Translations under genes and position numbers: made by a program
The notes under the pieces: generated by a model
The model's database searches: none
Told to the model about the DNA's origin: nothing
What the model saw: only the letters and a program-made list of their open reading frames with translations
Assembly: GCA_938009735.1 (NCBI GenBank)
Contig: CALLIG010000111.1
Location: forward strand, 1 to 51,527
Source of the DNA: an uncultured Flavobacteriaceae bacterium
Lineage (GTDB): Bacteria; Bacteroidota; Bacteroidia; Flavobacteriales; Flavobacteriaceae
Direction: 5' to 3'
Length of the DNA stretch: 51,527 bases
Part shown: piece after piece, positions 1 through 8,686 of the stretch
Layout: each line of letters opens with the position of its first letter
Numbering within the stretch: position 1 is the stretch's first letter

Positions 1-1496
1 GTAAACTCATTAAAAATAAGATGTTGCTTTTCTTTTGCAATCCCAATTCCAGTATCTGTAATTTGAATTTGTGCCTGAATTGAATTTCCTTTGATTTTTG
101 CGGCTTTAGCCGATATCTTGATGTGGCCTTCCTCCGTAAATTTAAAAGCATTTCCAATAATATTGGTAAGTATTTGTCTTATACGAAAGGGATCTCCTAA
201 AACGGTCTGGTTTAAGCTGTCATCAATTTCTAAAAATAACTTTAGTTTTTTGTTGGTATTGATTTCTTGGATTGACTCTGCTGTTTCTTGAATCAGATGA
301 GCAGCTATAAAAGGTATCTTTTCAATGTTTAATTTACCGCCTTCAAGTTTCGAAAATTCTAGTAAATCATTGACTAGCCTATTTACATAGTCTGCGGAAG
401 ATTTGACCGTAGATAAATATCGTTCTTGTTTTTGAGAAAGATCAGTACCTGTCATAAGTTCTGTATATCCAGTAATAGTGTTTATTGGAGTTCGAAGGTC
501 ATGACTTACAGTAGATATTAATTGTTCACGACTTTTCAGAAGAGATTCGGAATACTTTTTCTCTTTTTCTAGTTTTTGACGATAGGTTTGAATGCGCCAA
601 AAATCTCGATTGATTAAAAAAGCAAATATGCTAACAATTATTAGCCCAAGTAGAGCAGCAAAACCTGCTAAACGAATACTTCTTTTTAATGCAGATTGCT
701 TTTTTAAATTATCATTGTAAGAGCTTACTAAGACCTCTTGTTCAAATGCTGATATTATCGTTCGTAATTGTTGAGAGAGATCTAGATCATTGGCATTAAT
801 TTGTGTTTCTTTTTTCGCTAAAAAGCGTTGCGCTTTTGAATCAGTCTGTTTTGCTTGGGCAAGCAATAGCTTAGAAGCATTGATTATCGAATCTACTTGT
901 TTTGAATTAGCAGTTTTATCATAATTGGCGGGTACGTTTGCATTTAAATATGAGGCGACATCACGAATTACTTTTTGAGCCTTTGGTGTTAACTCATTGA
1001 TATTAGGCGCAAGAGCTTCGGCAGTTATTTTTCCTAGAGAAACTTCCATTTTAGAAAACTCCAGAATTGCTTTATCTATAGAATTGTTGGCATCATTTTT
1101 CACTTTTAATGTGATGAGATCTTCGATATTTACGAGCTTTTGTTTTAGAAGTCCTTGAACACTATCTAACAATACTCTTTGATTTTCGTTATTGGTCAAA
1201 AGTTTAAGGCTTTCGATTTCTATAAAAATCGAATCTATTTTTTGAGAATAAGCAGTAAAGTTATCTTCAGTCTTGTGCTGTAAAGCCAATTTTGACAGGC
1301 TTTCAGCTTCGTAAAGTTGTGTGATAAAAGAACCTGTTTTTAGAAGTTTGGCATCATTGTCCTTTCCTGTTTCTTGAGAGAGATATGTGTTTATTTCTGA
1401 ATAGATAAAATAGCCAGAAGCCATGGCAAGTATGGTTAATACCAAATAACTAAATATGATCTTGAATGTGAATCTATTCTTTGACTTCTCTTTCAT
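1..1496 (-). CDS. Membrane sensor histidine kinase (C-terminus beyond left edge)
   Basis: Two-component sensor kinase of the inner membrane, read from an ATG at 1496 off the left edge; about 498 residues are visible. Order: TM1 at about residues 9-31; a mostly helical periplasmic region of roughly 240 residues; TM2 at about 270-292; a short charged linker; a HisKA domain with SHDLRTP (phospho-His near residue 332); an N box containing RIRQILTNIIGNAFKF; and a G1 box DTGIGI right at the edge. Kinases with this catalytic type often continue into receiver and Hpt domains, but that part is outside the window, so hybrid status is inference. It is divergent from the TPP-controlled receptor gene, and no ligand can be predicted. 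Confidence 0.9.
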   Translation of the reverse strand, partial: MKEKSKNRFTFKIIFSYLVLTILAMASGYFIYSEINTYLSQETGKDNDAKLLKTGSFITQLYEAESLSKLALQHKTEDNFTAYSQKIDSIFIEIESLKLLTNNENQRVLLDSVQGLLKQKLVNIEDLITLKVKNDANNSIDKAILEFSKMEVSLGKITAEALAPNINELTPKAQKVIRDVASYLNANVPANYDKTANSKQVDSIINASKLLLAQAKQTDSKAQRFLAKKETQINANDLDLSQQLRTIISAFEQEVLVSSYNDNLKKQSALKRSIRLAGFAALLGLIIVSIFAFLINRDFWRIQTYRQKLEKEKKYSESLLKSREQLISTVSHDLRTPINTITGYTELMTGTDLSQKQERYLSTVKSSADYVNRLVNDLLEFSKLEGGKLNIEKIPFIAAHLIQETAESIQEINTNKKLKLFLEIDDSLNQTVLGDPFRIRQILTNIIGNAFKFTEEGHIKISAKAAKIKGNSIQAQIQITDTGIGIAKEKQHLIFNEF

Positions 1497-1585
1497 AGCA
1501 TGTGCTTCGTAAGTGTCTCTATTTTAGATACGTATCAAAACGCCATTTTGTTTTTTTCGAAAAGTTAATAATTTGTTGTTTTTAT

Positions 1586-1616
1586 TGAGAGAAATTGAAA
1601 TTCAGTAGTACCTTTG
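1586..1616 (+). promoter_or_regulatory. Bacteroidota-type promoter of the riboswitch/receptor unit
   Basis: TACCTTTG at 1609-1616 fits the flavobacterial -7 consensus TAnnTTTG, with a TTG at 1586-1588 about 20 bases upstream as a -33 element. The predicted start, about 5 bases downstream, falls at the 5' base of the riboswitch P1 stem, which supports the call. Confidence 0.7.
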
Positions 1617-1619
1617 TTA

Positions 1620-1697
1620 CATCTCAAAGGGGTGCTTGTTAAGTCAGGCTGAGATTATACCCAATGAACCTGGGCAGGTAATGCTGCTAAGGGATGC
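1620..1697 (+). promoter_or_regulatory. TPP riboswitch (THI element)
   Basis: Conserved TPP-aptamer blocks appear in order: GGGGTGC (1629-1635), GCTGAGA (1648-1654), ATACCC (1657-1662), GAACCTG (1666-1672), GGTAATGCTGC (1677-1687) and AAGGGA (1689-1694). CATCTC (1620-1625) can pair with GGGATG (1691-1696) as P1. A short GCGC-TAA-GCGC hairpin follows at 1696-1706 and overlaps the P1 3' strand, so it could be part of the expression platform. No strong intrinsic terminator is seen before the receptor start, so control may be translational. The aptamer assignment is firm; the switching mechanism is inference. Confidence 0.93.
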
Positions 1698-1796
1698 GCT
1701 AAGCGCTTTCATGGAATTACTATGTCCTTAGATGGGCAAAAATCAATTTTAACTTAGAATAATAGCCCCTTTTATTCGTCACTAATTTTAGTACGA

Positions 1797-3968
1797 ATGA
1801 AACCTATTTTCACAACATTAGCTCTTTTTGGGCTAGCAATGGCCTCACAGGCCCAAGAACAACAATCCGATTCACTTCATGGTAAAAAAGTAGTCTTAGA
1901 CGAAGTCTTTGTATCAGCAATTCGCGTTACAAGTGAAACGCCAGTTACTTTTAGTAATCTTACCAAAGAACAAATCAAACCTAGAAATTTAGGGCAAGAC
2001 ATTCCTATTTTGATGAATTTTCTACCATCAGTAGTAACTACTTCTGACGCGGGCGCAGGAGTCGGTTATACCGGAATTCGTGTTCGGGGTAGCGATGCAA
2101 CTCGAGTTAATGTTACCATCAACGGAATACCTTACAACGATTCAGAGTCACATGGTACTTTTTGGGTAAATATGCCTGACTTTGCTTCTTCAACAGAGAG
2201 TTTACAGTTGCAAAGAGGTGTAGGTACTTCAACAAACGGGGCCGGTGCTTTTGGGGCCAGTTTAAATGTATTGACTGACGGAATCTCTGAAGATGCCTAC
2301 GGTCAAATTTCATCATCTATAGGGAGCTTTAATACACTTCGTAATAATCTGAAATTCAGCACAGGTCTTTTAAATGATCATATAGAAATCGCGGGTCGTT
2401 TATCAAGAATTACCTCGGATGGGTATATTGATAGAGCATCTTCTGAATTAGATTCTTATTTTTTACAAGGAAGCTACAAAGATGACAATACGCTGATAAA
2501 AGCAATATTATTTGGGGGTCATGAAATTACATATCAAGCTTGGTATGGTATCGATGCCACTACTTTAGAAAGCGATAGAACCTTTAATCCGTCAGGAATT
2601 TATACTGATGCTGATGGTAATACCCAATTCTATGAAAATGAAGTTGATAATTACAAGCAAGATCATGCCCAATTTTTATGGAATGAAAAGTTGAATGATA
2701 ATTGGAGTACCAATATCGCTTTACATTATACTAGAGGTAGAGGGTATTTTGAGCAATTTAAGGAAGACGACGACTTTGCTACATATGGTTTTACTCCAAT
2801 AAACGTTGATGGCGAATTAGTAGACGAAACCGATGTTATACGACGCAGATGGCTTGATAATGATTTCTTCGGAACTGTTTTTTCTGCGAACTACGTGAAT
2901 GACAAATTGAATTTCATAATAGGAGGTGGGTACAACAAATATGAAGGAGATCATTTTGGAGAGGTTATCTGGGCTAGGTATGCTAGTGATAGTACTATTA
3001 GAGATCGCTATTATGATGATAGTTCAACAAAGACAGATTTTAATATCTATACCAAGGCGAATTATAAGTTAGATGATAAATGGAGTCTTTATGGAGATTT
3101 GCAATATCGAACGGTGGCTTATCAAGCGAACGGCGAGGATACAGGTTTGGTTGATGACACCTTCAATTTCTTTAATCCGAAAGCGGGAGTTACCTATAAC
3201 TTGAATCAAAATAATAATTTATATTTCTCATATGCGGTAGCTAATAGAGAGCCGAATAGAAACGATTATGAAAACGGAAACCCTGAGCCTGAAAAACTCA
3301 ATGACTTTGAATTAGGATGGCGTTACGTCACTTCTGATGTGCAAGTAAGTACAAATGTCTACTACATGAATTACAAGAACCAATTGGTACTAACGGGTCA
3401 ATTGAATGATGTGGGTGCTCCTTTGCGTGAGAATATTGGTGATAGCTACCGATTGGGATTAGAAATAGACGCAAATGTCAAACTCGGTGAGAAGTTTCAA
3501 TGGAGTCCGAATATTGCTTTGAGCACTAATAAGAACAGAGATTTCAATTTCGAACGTGATGGCGTATTGCAGGATTTAGGAGACACGAATATTGCTTTTT
3601 CTCCGGATGTTGTTATAGGAAGTCGATTTACCTATAGCCCAACCGAAAATCTACAACTTTCATTTCTTAGCAAGTATGTAGGCAAACAATATATGGGTAA
3701 TATTGATGCTGAAGGATCTGTTTTAGATGCTTATTCACAATCAGATTTTAATGTTCAATATGTAATTGAATGTGATTCATTTATAAAGAGCATTACACTA
3801 TCAGGCTTGATCAATAATATTTTCAATCAAGAAAATGTTACCAATGGATATTTCTTCACTTATGATGATGATTTCTCTAACCCTAGTACAATTACAACTA
3901 TTGAGGGTGCTGGATATTATCCGCAAGCAGGGACTAACTTTTTAGTAGGTGCTACTTTGAACTTTTAA
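1797..3968 (+). CDS. TonB-dependent outer-membrane receptor, probably for thiamin or a precursor
   Basis: Outer-membrane gated importer energised by TonB/ExbBD. The 723-residue protein has a signal peptide (cleavage probably after the Ala-Gln near residue 20), a plug domain at about residues 35-165 with GIRVRGSDATRVNVTINGIP and GAGAFGASLNVLT, and a long beta-barrel ending in a C-terminal Phe. It has no N-terminal carboxypeptidase-like extension, so it is not SusC-like. Its substrate is inferred from the TPP riboswitch directly upstream; riboswitch-linked TonB receptors are known in Bacteroidota thiamin regulons. No thiamin biosynthesis or inner-membrane transporter gene is next to it. A strong bidirectional terminator follows at about 3988. 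Confidence 0.93.
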   Translation: MKPIFTTLALFGLAMASQAQEQQSDSLHGKKVVLDEVFVSAIRVTSETPVTFSNLTKEQIKPRNLGQDIPILMNFLPSVVTTSDAGAGVGYTGIRVRGSDATRVNVTINGIPYNDSESHGTFWVNMPDFASSTESLQLQRGVGTSTNGAGAFGASLNVLTDGISEDAYGQISSSIGSFNTLRNNLKFSTGLLNDHIEIAGRLSRITSDGYIDRASSELDSYFLQGSYKDDNTLIKAILFGGHEITYQAWYGIDATTLESDRTFNPSGIYTDADGNTQFYENEVDNYKQDHAQFLWNEKLNDNWSTNIALHYTRGRGYFEQFKEDDDFATYGFTPINVDGELVDETDVIRRRWLDNDFFGTVFSANYVNDKLNFIIGGGYNKYEGDHFGEVIWARYASDSTIRDRYYDDSSTKTDFNIYTKANYKLDDKWSLYGDLQYRTVAYQANGEDTGLVDDTFNFFNPKAGVTYNLNQNNNLYFSYAVANREPNRNDYENGNPEPEKLNDFELGWRYVTSDVQVSTNVYYMNYKNQLVLTGQLNDVGAPLRENIGDSYRLGLEIDANVKLGEKFQWSPNIALSTNKNRDFNFERDGVLQDLGDTNIAFSPDVVIGSRFTYSPTENLQLSFLSKYVGKQYMGNIDAEGSVLDAYSQSDFNVQYVIECDSFIKSITLSGLINNIFNQENVTNGYFFTYDDDFSNPSTITTIEGAGYYPQAGTNFLVGATLNF

Positions 3969-3987
3969 TATTGCAGTTTTATTTCAT

Positions 3988-4026
3988 AAAAAAGGCCTCA
4001 ACTACTGTTGAGGCCTTTTGTTTTTT
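3988..4026. terminator. Bidirectional intrinsic terminator
   Basis: The arms AAAAGGCCTCAAC and GTTGAGGCCTTTT form a long stem around a short loop, flanked by an A-run on one side and TTTTGTTTTTT on the other. It lies between convergent genes and can end transcription in both directions. Confidence 0.92.
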
Positions 4027-4043
4027 AGTAGATATTCTTAATA

Positions 4044-7000
4044 CTATTCTTTGTATATAAGATGTCTTTCTGTAACCGCATCTATAGTTAAATATGCTAT
4101 ATAATATCCGGAATTTAAATCGCTCAAATCAATTTGATTATCCTCAAAATTGATTTCTTTTTGCTTCATTAATAATCCGTCTAAACCAAAAATTGAAATT
4201 TCTGCGATTTCTGCTACTTCCAATAATTCTGCAGCTATAAATAATTGATCAATAACGGGGTTAGGATACAAAACAATTACGCTTTCTTCGGTTTCTTCTA
4301 CTTCAGGTTCTTCCTCAGGAGTTTCTTCTACAAGTTCACCTTTGTCTGCAGCCCAAACAATAGCTTGCTGCAACATAGTTTTAAAGTTTTCATCACCTTC
4401 ATAATCTGCAGCATTATGTCCTAATGCTGTGTAGAAAGATCGGCCTCCATCATATTCTTTATACCAAGTAACAGGTCTTGCCGCGTCGTAACTGTTAGCG
4501 CCTGTTGCTTTTACACGTAGTAAGTCAATATTTCCATCATATAAGTAGCCGCCATTGCGTTCCCAATAGTAATATTCATCACTTTTAGCCCACTCGGCAC
4601 CTAAATGTTCAACTGCAACATGTTCACCAACCACATCAATAATAGCTGTAGTGTTATTTGCTGTGTGATATGGGTTCACTTGTACAATACCACCAACTAG
4701 GTCGTTGTACCATGGCCAGCTTCCGTTTCTATAAGTGTCAGTTGCGGAGTGAACTCCTACAAATCCACCACCATTTTGAATATAGGTTTCAAATGCAGAT
4801 CGTTCTGTATCCGTAAGAATATCTTCACCTGTTGTATTCATCCAAATGACAACATCATAAGTTGCCAAACTATCACTTGCAAAAATGTCACTTGTTTGCG
4901 AGGCTTGCACTTTCCATCCAAGATCTCCTCCAGATTCTGTGATCATTGCAATTCCTGCATCAATAGAGCCATGTCTGTAGCCTCCTGTTTCATGATATAC
5001 CAATACACTAATTTCAGTTTCTTCAGGCTCCTCAGGAATCACTATTTCAGTTTCAAGGGCTAAAGCAATGGTATTACTAATTGCACAACACGTTTCACTA
5101 TCGCTACCGTTGGCAACAATAATACGATCGCCAAATACTTCTGCAATAGGGGCTGCTGGTGTAATTGGTAATTGGCAAAGGGTAGCCCAACTGTCAGACT
5201 CAAAATCATACTCAATAATATCGCCTAGTAGCGAGTCCTTAATTTTACCACCAACAATGATGATCTTATTATTATGTGTTGTTACAGATGCTCCAAAATG
5301 AGAGCGTGGTGCAGGTAAATCTGCTTTTCTAGCCCAGGTATCTGTCAATAGATCATATTCATCTAAAAATGTAAGGTCTTGTATCAAACTGTCTTGTGTT
5401 TGTTGACCTCCTATGGCATAAATCTTACCATTCATTGCAACCGCACCTATATTAATTCTAGGATCAGTCAATTGAGCTGCTGGTTCCCAACTTGGTAAGC
5501 TATCATTTATGTTTAGCACATAATGTTCCCCAATATCAGTAATACTGTCTATAATTTGACCTCCTAAGAAGTGAATTGCTCCATCATTGTAGACGGCTGT
5601 ACCAGAACTTTGGGCAATTGGCAATTCAGGACCGATAGACCATGTGTTGGTTATGGTATTATAAATCTGTACGTTGTTCGAACGCGTCTTAAGCGAATCG
5701 GTTTCGACACCTGCTATAACCCATATTTCTTCTTCAACGCCAACTGCTGAAGCATTTGTTACAGTAATTGGCATGGGTGTGGCAGAAGACCAAGTATCAC
5801 TTTCAGGGTCATATATTTCAGTTGATGAGGTAATTGCTGAATCTAATAAAACACTACCTAGCACATATAATTTATCATTTACATTTACTCCTTGAGTTTC
5901 TCCTTGACGCAATGATGAATTTGCAAGTTCTTCCCAAGCACAGTCAACAATTGGCTCAATTACTTCTTCGCTATGCCCGAATATTTCGATGGCAGATATT
6001 TTGGGCTGGTCAACTGTAGCACCTAATTCTATATTTAGTACGCTATCGACTACCGTAACTGAAAAAGTTCTGATAATGGCTGTCATAGGATCAAATTCTG
6101 CGTTCATATCGAATTCTGAAAACACTTCCTCACCTTCTATTGATGCATTAAATACTCGCTTTCCTTCTTCAAATGGTCCTCCTCCTGTTGCTCCCCAATA
6201 AATTTCAGCGAAATGAAGTTTTATCTCATAATCACCGTCTGGTACTGGAATATCATAACCAAAAGATTGTAGCCTACCATTCGCTGTACGTTCTGTTTTA
6301 TATATCGAATCGTTAGTAGTTTCAAGAATGTCTTCGATTTTGAGATTTGAGAATGGCTTTCCGTTTCCGGTAAATAAAGTATCTGCAACAAATTGAATTG
6401 AATCGTTTACAGTTACTGCCTCACCACCACTATTTATCCGAAGAACAAAAGAAGGTGTTTCAACAAGTTCTGGCTCTGGTAATTTTTCTATGATTTCAAA
6501 ATTGACTGATAGTGAAATCCCAGCATCACCTTGACCATTGTCCATAGTGTATGCGTTAACAGTAAGCGAATTGGCTCCTAAATCTGGAGTCCAAGGGCGG
6601 TAATCATCATCGTCATTTGCACCTATGGCATATTCAATTAAATTCTCGGTATGATAATTTTCAACACCTTGATAGTCAAACACCACGCTTTCGGTTAAAG
6701 AATCGCATTCTGCTCGAATGTTTAAATTGGATGTTCCTATTTCTTCTAAATTAAAAACAGAACCTTCTGTAATTTCTGCAATATCTTCATCCGTATCAGC
6801 ATTGATGAGGACTAATGCATAAGTGTCAGGACCAGCAGGCTCCAAAACATCTGTAAACGTCACCTTATTAGAAAAGGTAGACAGCAATTGTCCTTGCCCT
6901 TGCGGAAGTGAGTGCACAGTTGCGGTAATTGTATATGTTTTAGCTTCAGGTATCCAAGGGGTATAGTTATCGCCTTCTGTGCCATAAACAGTATAAGGAG

Positions 7001-7259
7001 CGCTGTTATCCGCTTTGACAATGGCACCATCTAATCGAAACAAAATGCTGCCAAAGCTACCGCCAGTATTCGCGCGGATACTCAATTCATTTGTGTTCAG
7101 GTCTGGAATATGGATGGAGTCGCCATCTGCTAATCGTGCGATCGCCGCATCTTCTTGGGCGTCCATCAATGTAAAAGAATAAATTTGTTGGGCTACTGCG
7201 GTTTGACAAAAACAAAGCAACGCAATAACAAGCGCATACCTAGAAAGTATGTTTTTCAT
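4044..7259 (-). CDS. Secreted malectin-Kelch-ThuA protein with T9SS type A sorting domain
   Basis: A 1071-residue exported protein. In order: signal peptide (about 1-23); two related beta-sandwich repeats (about 25-137 and 145-258, each starting like YSFTLMDAQED / YALVLINADTDED and containing LNIRA-type strands and a Y-P-W-P patch); a malectin-like carbohydrate-binding domain (about 268-432, with FVLRINSGG and LHFAEIYWG); about six Kelch repeats (about 440-740); a ThuA/trehalose-utilisation-like domain (about 747-973, with YHETGGYRHGSID, GGGFVGVHSATDTY and ALGHNAADYE); an acidic linker; and a T9SS tail starting at LYPNP. It is probably displayed on the surface or secreted and bound to glycans; the ThuA domain may be a hydrolase or a lectin-like fold, which the sequence does not settle. 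It stands alone with no SusCD or glycosidase neighbours. Confidence 0.9.
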   Translation of the reverse strand: MKNILSRYALVIALLCFCQTAVAQQIYSFTLMDAQEDAAIARLADGDSIHIPDLNTNELSIRANTGGSFGSILFRLDGAIVKADNSAPYTVYGTEGDNYTPWIPEAKTYTITATVHSLPQGQGQLLSTFSNKVTFTDVLEPAGPDTYALVLINADTDEDIAEITEGSVFNLEEIGTSNLNIRAECDSLTESVVFDYQGVENYHTENLIEYAIGANDDDDYRPWTPDLGANSLTVNAYTMDNGQGDAGISLSVNFEIIEKLPEPELVETPSFVLRINSGGEAVTVNDSIQFVADTLFTGNGKPFSNLKIEDILETTNDSIYKTERTANGRLQSFGYDIPVPDGDYEIKLHFAEIYWGATGGGPFEEGKRVFNASIEGEEVFSEFDMNAEFDPMTAIIRTFSVTVVDSVLNIELGATVDQPKISAIEIFGHSEEVIEPIVDCAWEELANSSLRQGETQGVNVNDKLYVLGSVLLDSAITSSTEIYDPESDTWSSATPMPITVTNASAVGVEEEIWVIAGVETDSLKTRSNNVQIYNTITNTWSIGPELPIAQSSGTAVYNDGAIHFLGGQIIDSITDIGEHYVLNINDSLPSWEPAAQLTDPRINIGAVAMNGKIYAIGGQQTQDSLIQDLTFLDEYDLLTDTWARKADLPAPRSHFGASVTTHNNKIIIVGGKIKDSLLGDIIEYDFESDSWATLCQLPITPAAPIAEVFGDRIIVANGSDSETCCAISNTIALALETEIVIPEEPEETEISVLVYHETGGYRHGSIDAGIAMITESGGDLGWKVQASQTSDIFASDSLATYDVVIWMNTTGEDILTDTERSAFETYIQNGGGFVGVHSATDTYRNGSWPWYNDLVGGIVQVNPYHTANNTTAIIDVVGEHVAVEHLGAEWAKSDEYYYWERNGGYLYDGNIDLLRVKATGANSYDAARPVTWYKEYDGGRSFYTALGHNAADYEGDENFKTMLQQAIVWAADKGELVEETPEEEPEVEETEESVIVLYPNPVIDQLFIAAELLEVAEIAEISIFGLDGLLMKQKEINFEDNQIDLSDLNSGYYIAYLTIDAVTERHLIYKE

Positions 7260-7570
7260 TGTAGAAAGTAATTAAGTTCAAATATTGGGTACCCCAAAAT
7301 TAGAACGAAAAATTTGATTTTGGAAATAAATAAACGCTACTCACTATTTATTTAAATGTTTAATAGTGCATAAAGCCCTGTGTGGTCTAACAACCAGCTA
7401 TTTACAAATTCAATTTTATTTTTAAAAAAATTATTAAATTTCACTAAAAAAGGATTTTTTTACTAAAAAAATGACTTTTAGGTGGTTAGCGGAATGATCA
7501 TTCTTGCGGTTAATTCAAGCAAATAGATGTTTCAAAAGAATTATACGATGTATATTTTTACTTTTGCAGT
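7260..7570. other. Divergent intergenic region, AT-rich
   Basis: 310 bases between divergent genes. CAAAATTA at 7295-7302 is a reverse-strand TAATTTTG that could serve the secreted protein. GAATGATCATTC at 7492-7503 is a perfect 12-base palindrome of operator type, and TACTTTTG at 7559-7566 is the promoter of the next gene. The rest is A/T runs with no visible gene. Confidence 0.6.
7559..7566 (+). promoter_or_regulatory. TAnnTTTG promoter element placed for a leaderless start
   Basis: TACTTTTG is followed by only four bases before the ATG at 7571, so a normal start about 5 bases after the element would coincide with the start codon. Confidence 0.6.
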
Positions 7571-8047
7571 ATGCCTATTATCCATTTAAAAATTGAAATA
7601 AGAGCAGACCTTAATGTGGTCTTTGACTTAGCTTGTAGTATTGATTTACATAAAATTTCAACAGCTCATACGAATGAAGAGGCTATTGCTGGAAAAACAA
7701 GTGGATTGATTGCACTTAATGATCAAATAACTTGGAGCGCCAAGCACTTAGGTGTAACTCAAAATTTAACTTCTTTAATTACAGGTTTTGAGAGACCTAA
7801 CTATTTTACAGATGAAATGGTTCAAGGTGCTTTTAAGCGTTTCAAGCATGAACATTATTTTTCTGATCAAAATGGCTTTGTGATTATGGAAGATGTTTTT
7901 AATTATGACGCACCATTAGGTTTTTTAGGAAGGATTGCGGATCTATTATTTCTTGAAAAATATATGACTCGGTTTTTGGAAAAACGAAACGAGGTAATTA
8001 AGGAATTTGCAGAATCGGAAAGATGGAAAGAAGTGTTATTAATTTAA
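7571..8047 (+). CDS. SRPBCC-fold (START-like) protein
   Basis: A 158-residue cytoplasmic protein with the pattern of the SRPBCC ligand-binding superfamily (COG4276-like): an N-terminal beta strand IIHLKIEIRADLNVVFDLA, a central set of strands with ITWSAKHLG and NYFTDEMVQGAFKRFKHEHYF, a DVFNYDAPLGFLGRIADLLF segment, and a long C-terminal helix ending in a stretch of Glu/Lys. Relatives are often annotated as cell division inhibitor-like or polyketide cyclase-like; neither function can be claimed here. It is monocistronic, with a promoter immediately before the ATG. Confidence 0.8.
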   Translation: MPIIHLKIEIRADLNVVFDLACSIDLHKISTAHTNEEAIAGKTSGLIALNDQITWSAKHLGVTQNLTSLITGFERPNYFTDEMVQGAFKRFKHEHYFSDQNGFVIMEDVFNYDAPLGFLGRIADLLFLEKYMTRFLEKRNEVIKEFAESERWKEVLLI

Positions 8048-8108
8048 CCGTAGCGATGTTTGCAGAAATAGCGACTAGAAAATATCAGTAATCTTTGGTT
8101 GATTGAGC

Positions 8109-8549
8109 TTAATTAGAAATAACAATTAAGTCACTACCATTATATGATGCGCGATATTCTAGCATATCATAATAGCGTTTGCCATCTTCAGGACGATTTA
8201 ACATCTGCCCTGTAATGGTACTATATTCATAATCATCGCAAGAACAAGTAACCGATGTGGAGTTTAATATCATTGTAGAACAGTCGTTTGGAGCATGGTT
8301 GGGGCAACTTGCTTCAAAAACCCTGAATATATCAATGCCTGCATTACTTACAAATGCACCGCGCGTACCAACTTGGGCATTACCAACAAAAACTGTAGTG
8401 CCAGGATTGGATAACGGACTATATAATGGAAGATTTAAATTAAGGTCAAATCGGAAGCCAAGCTCTTGTAAATAAGGGTTTCGATTTGTTTGATTCTTAT
8501 CACAAGAAAGTAATAAAAATAAGATAGATAAGATGATAATACGTTTCAT
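8109..8549 (-). CDS. Lipoprotein with a degenerate Rieske-like domain
   Basis: A 146-residue lipoprotein with lipobox LLLSC (Cys16). Residues 60-146 follow the layout of a Rieske domain: GIDIFRVFEASCPNHAPN resembles box I, VTCSCDDYEY resembles box II, and then comes TGQMLNRP and a terminal strand. The ligand positions differ: where a Rieske protein has C-x-H and C-x-C-H, this one has Cys82-Pro-Asn84-His85 and Cys102-Ser-Cys104-Asp105. The cysteines remain but the two iron-binding histidines are not in place, so a [2Fe-2S] cluster is unlikely, and Cys90/Cys104 could instead form a disulfide. The function is unknown. It is divergent from greA. Confidence 0.75.
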   Translation of the reverse strand: MKRIIILSILFLLLSCDKNQTNRNPYLQELGFRFDLNLNLPLYSPLSNPGTTVFVGNAQVGTRGAFVSNAGIDIFRVFEASCPNHAPNDCSTMILNSTSVTCSCDDYEYSTITGQMLNRPEDGKRYYDMLEYRASYNGSDLIVISN

Positions 8550-8601
8550 ATAGTGGTGTCTAGTCCTATGATATTTGCTGCAAAATTGAGCAAAAAAAAT
8601 G

Positions 8602-8609
8602 TATATTTG
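8602..8609 (+). promoter_or_regulatory. greA promoter -7 element
   Basis: TATATTTG fits TAnnTTTG exactly. The predicted start, near 8614, gives a leader of about 73 bases that folds as described in the next entry. Confidence 0.65.
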
Positions 8610-8613
8610 TAGT

Positions 8614-8662
8614 AAATCCTCTCTAAAAGCTTTGAAAAATCAAAGTCTAATTTAGGGGATTT
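8614..8662 (+). promoter_or_regulatory. Structured 5' leader of greA
   Basis: The outer stem pairs AAATCC (8614-8619) with GGATTT (8657-8662) and CTAAA (8623-8627) with TTTAG (8651-8655). Inside it, CTTTGA (8630-8635) pairs with TCAAAG (8640-8645) around an AAAA loop. The 3' side is followed by a T-rich tract (TTTTCCTATTT). It may be a leader hairpin or attenuator; E. coli greA also has a leader terminator, but homology is not implied. Confidence 0.5.
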
Positions 8663-8686
8663 TCCTATTTCTTAAACGGTGAATTT

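Noticed and set aside
4749-6201. Several plus-strand open frames of 60-104 residues
   Set aside because: They are opposite the long secreted protein, with no start signals or family resemblance; they are antisense shadows.
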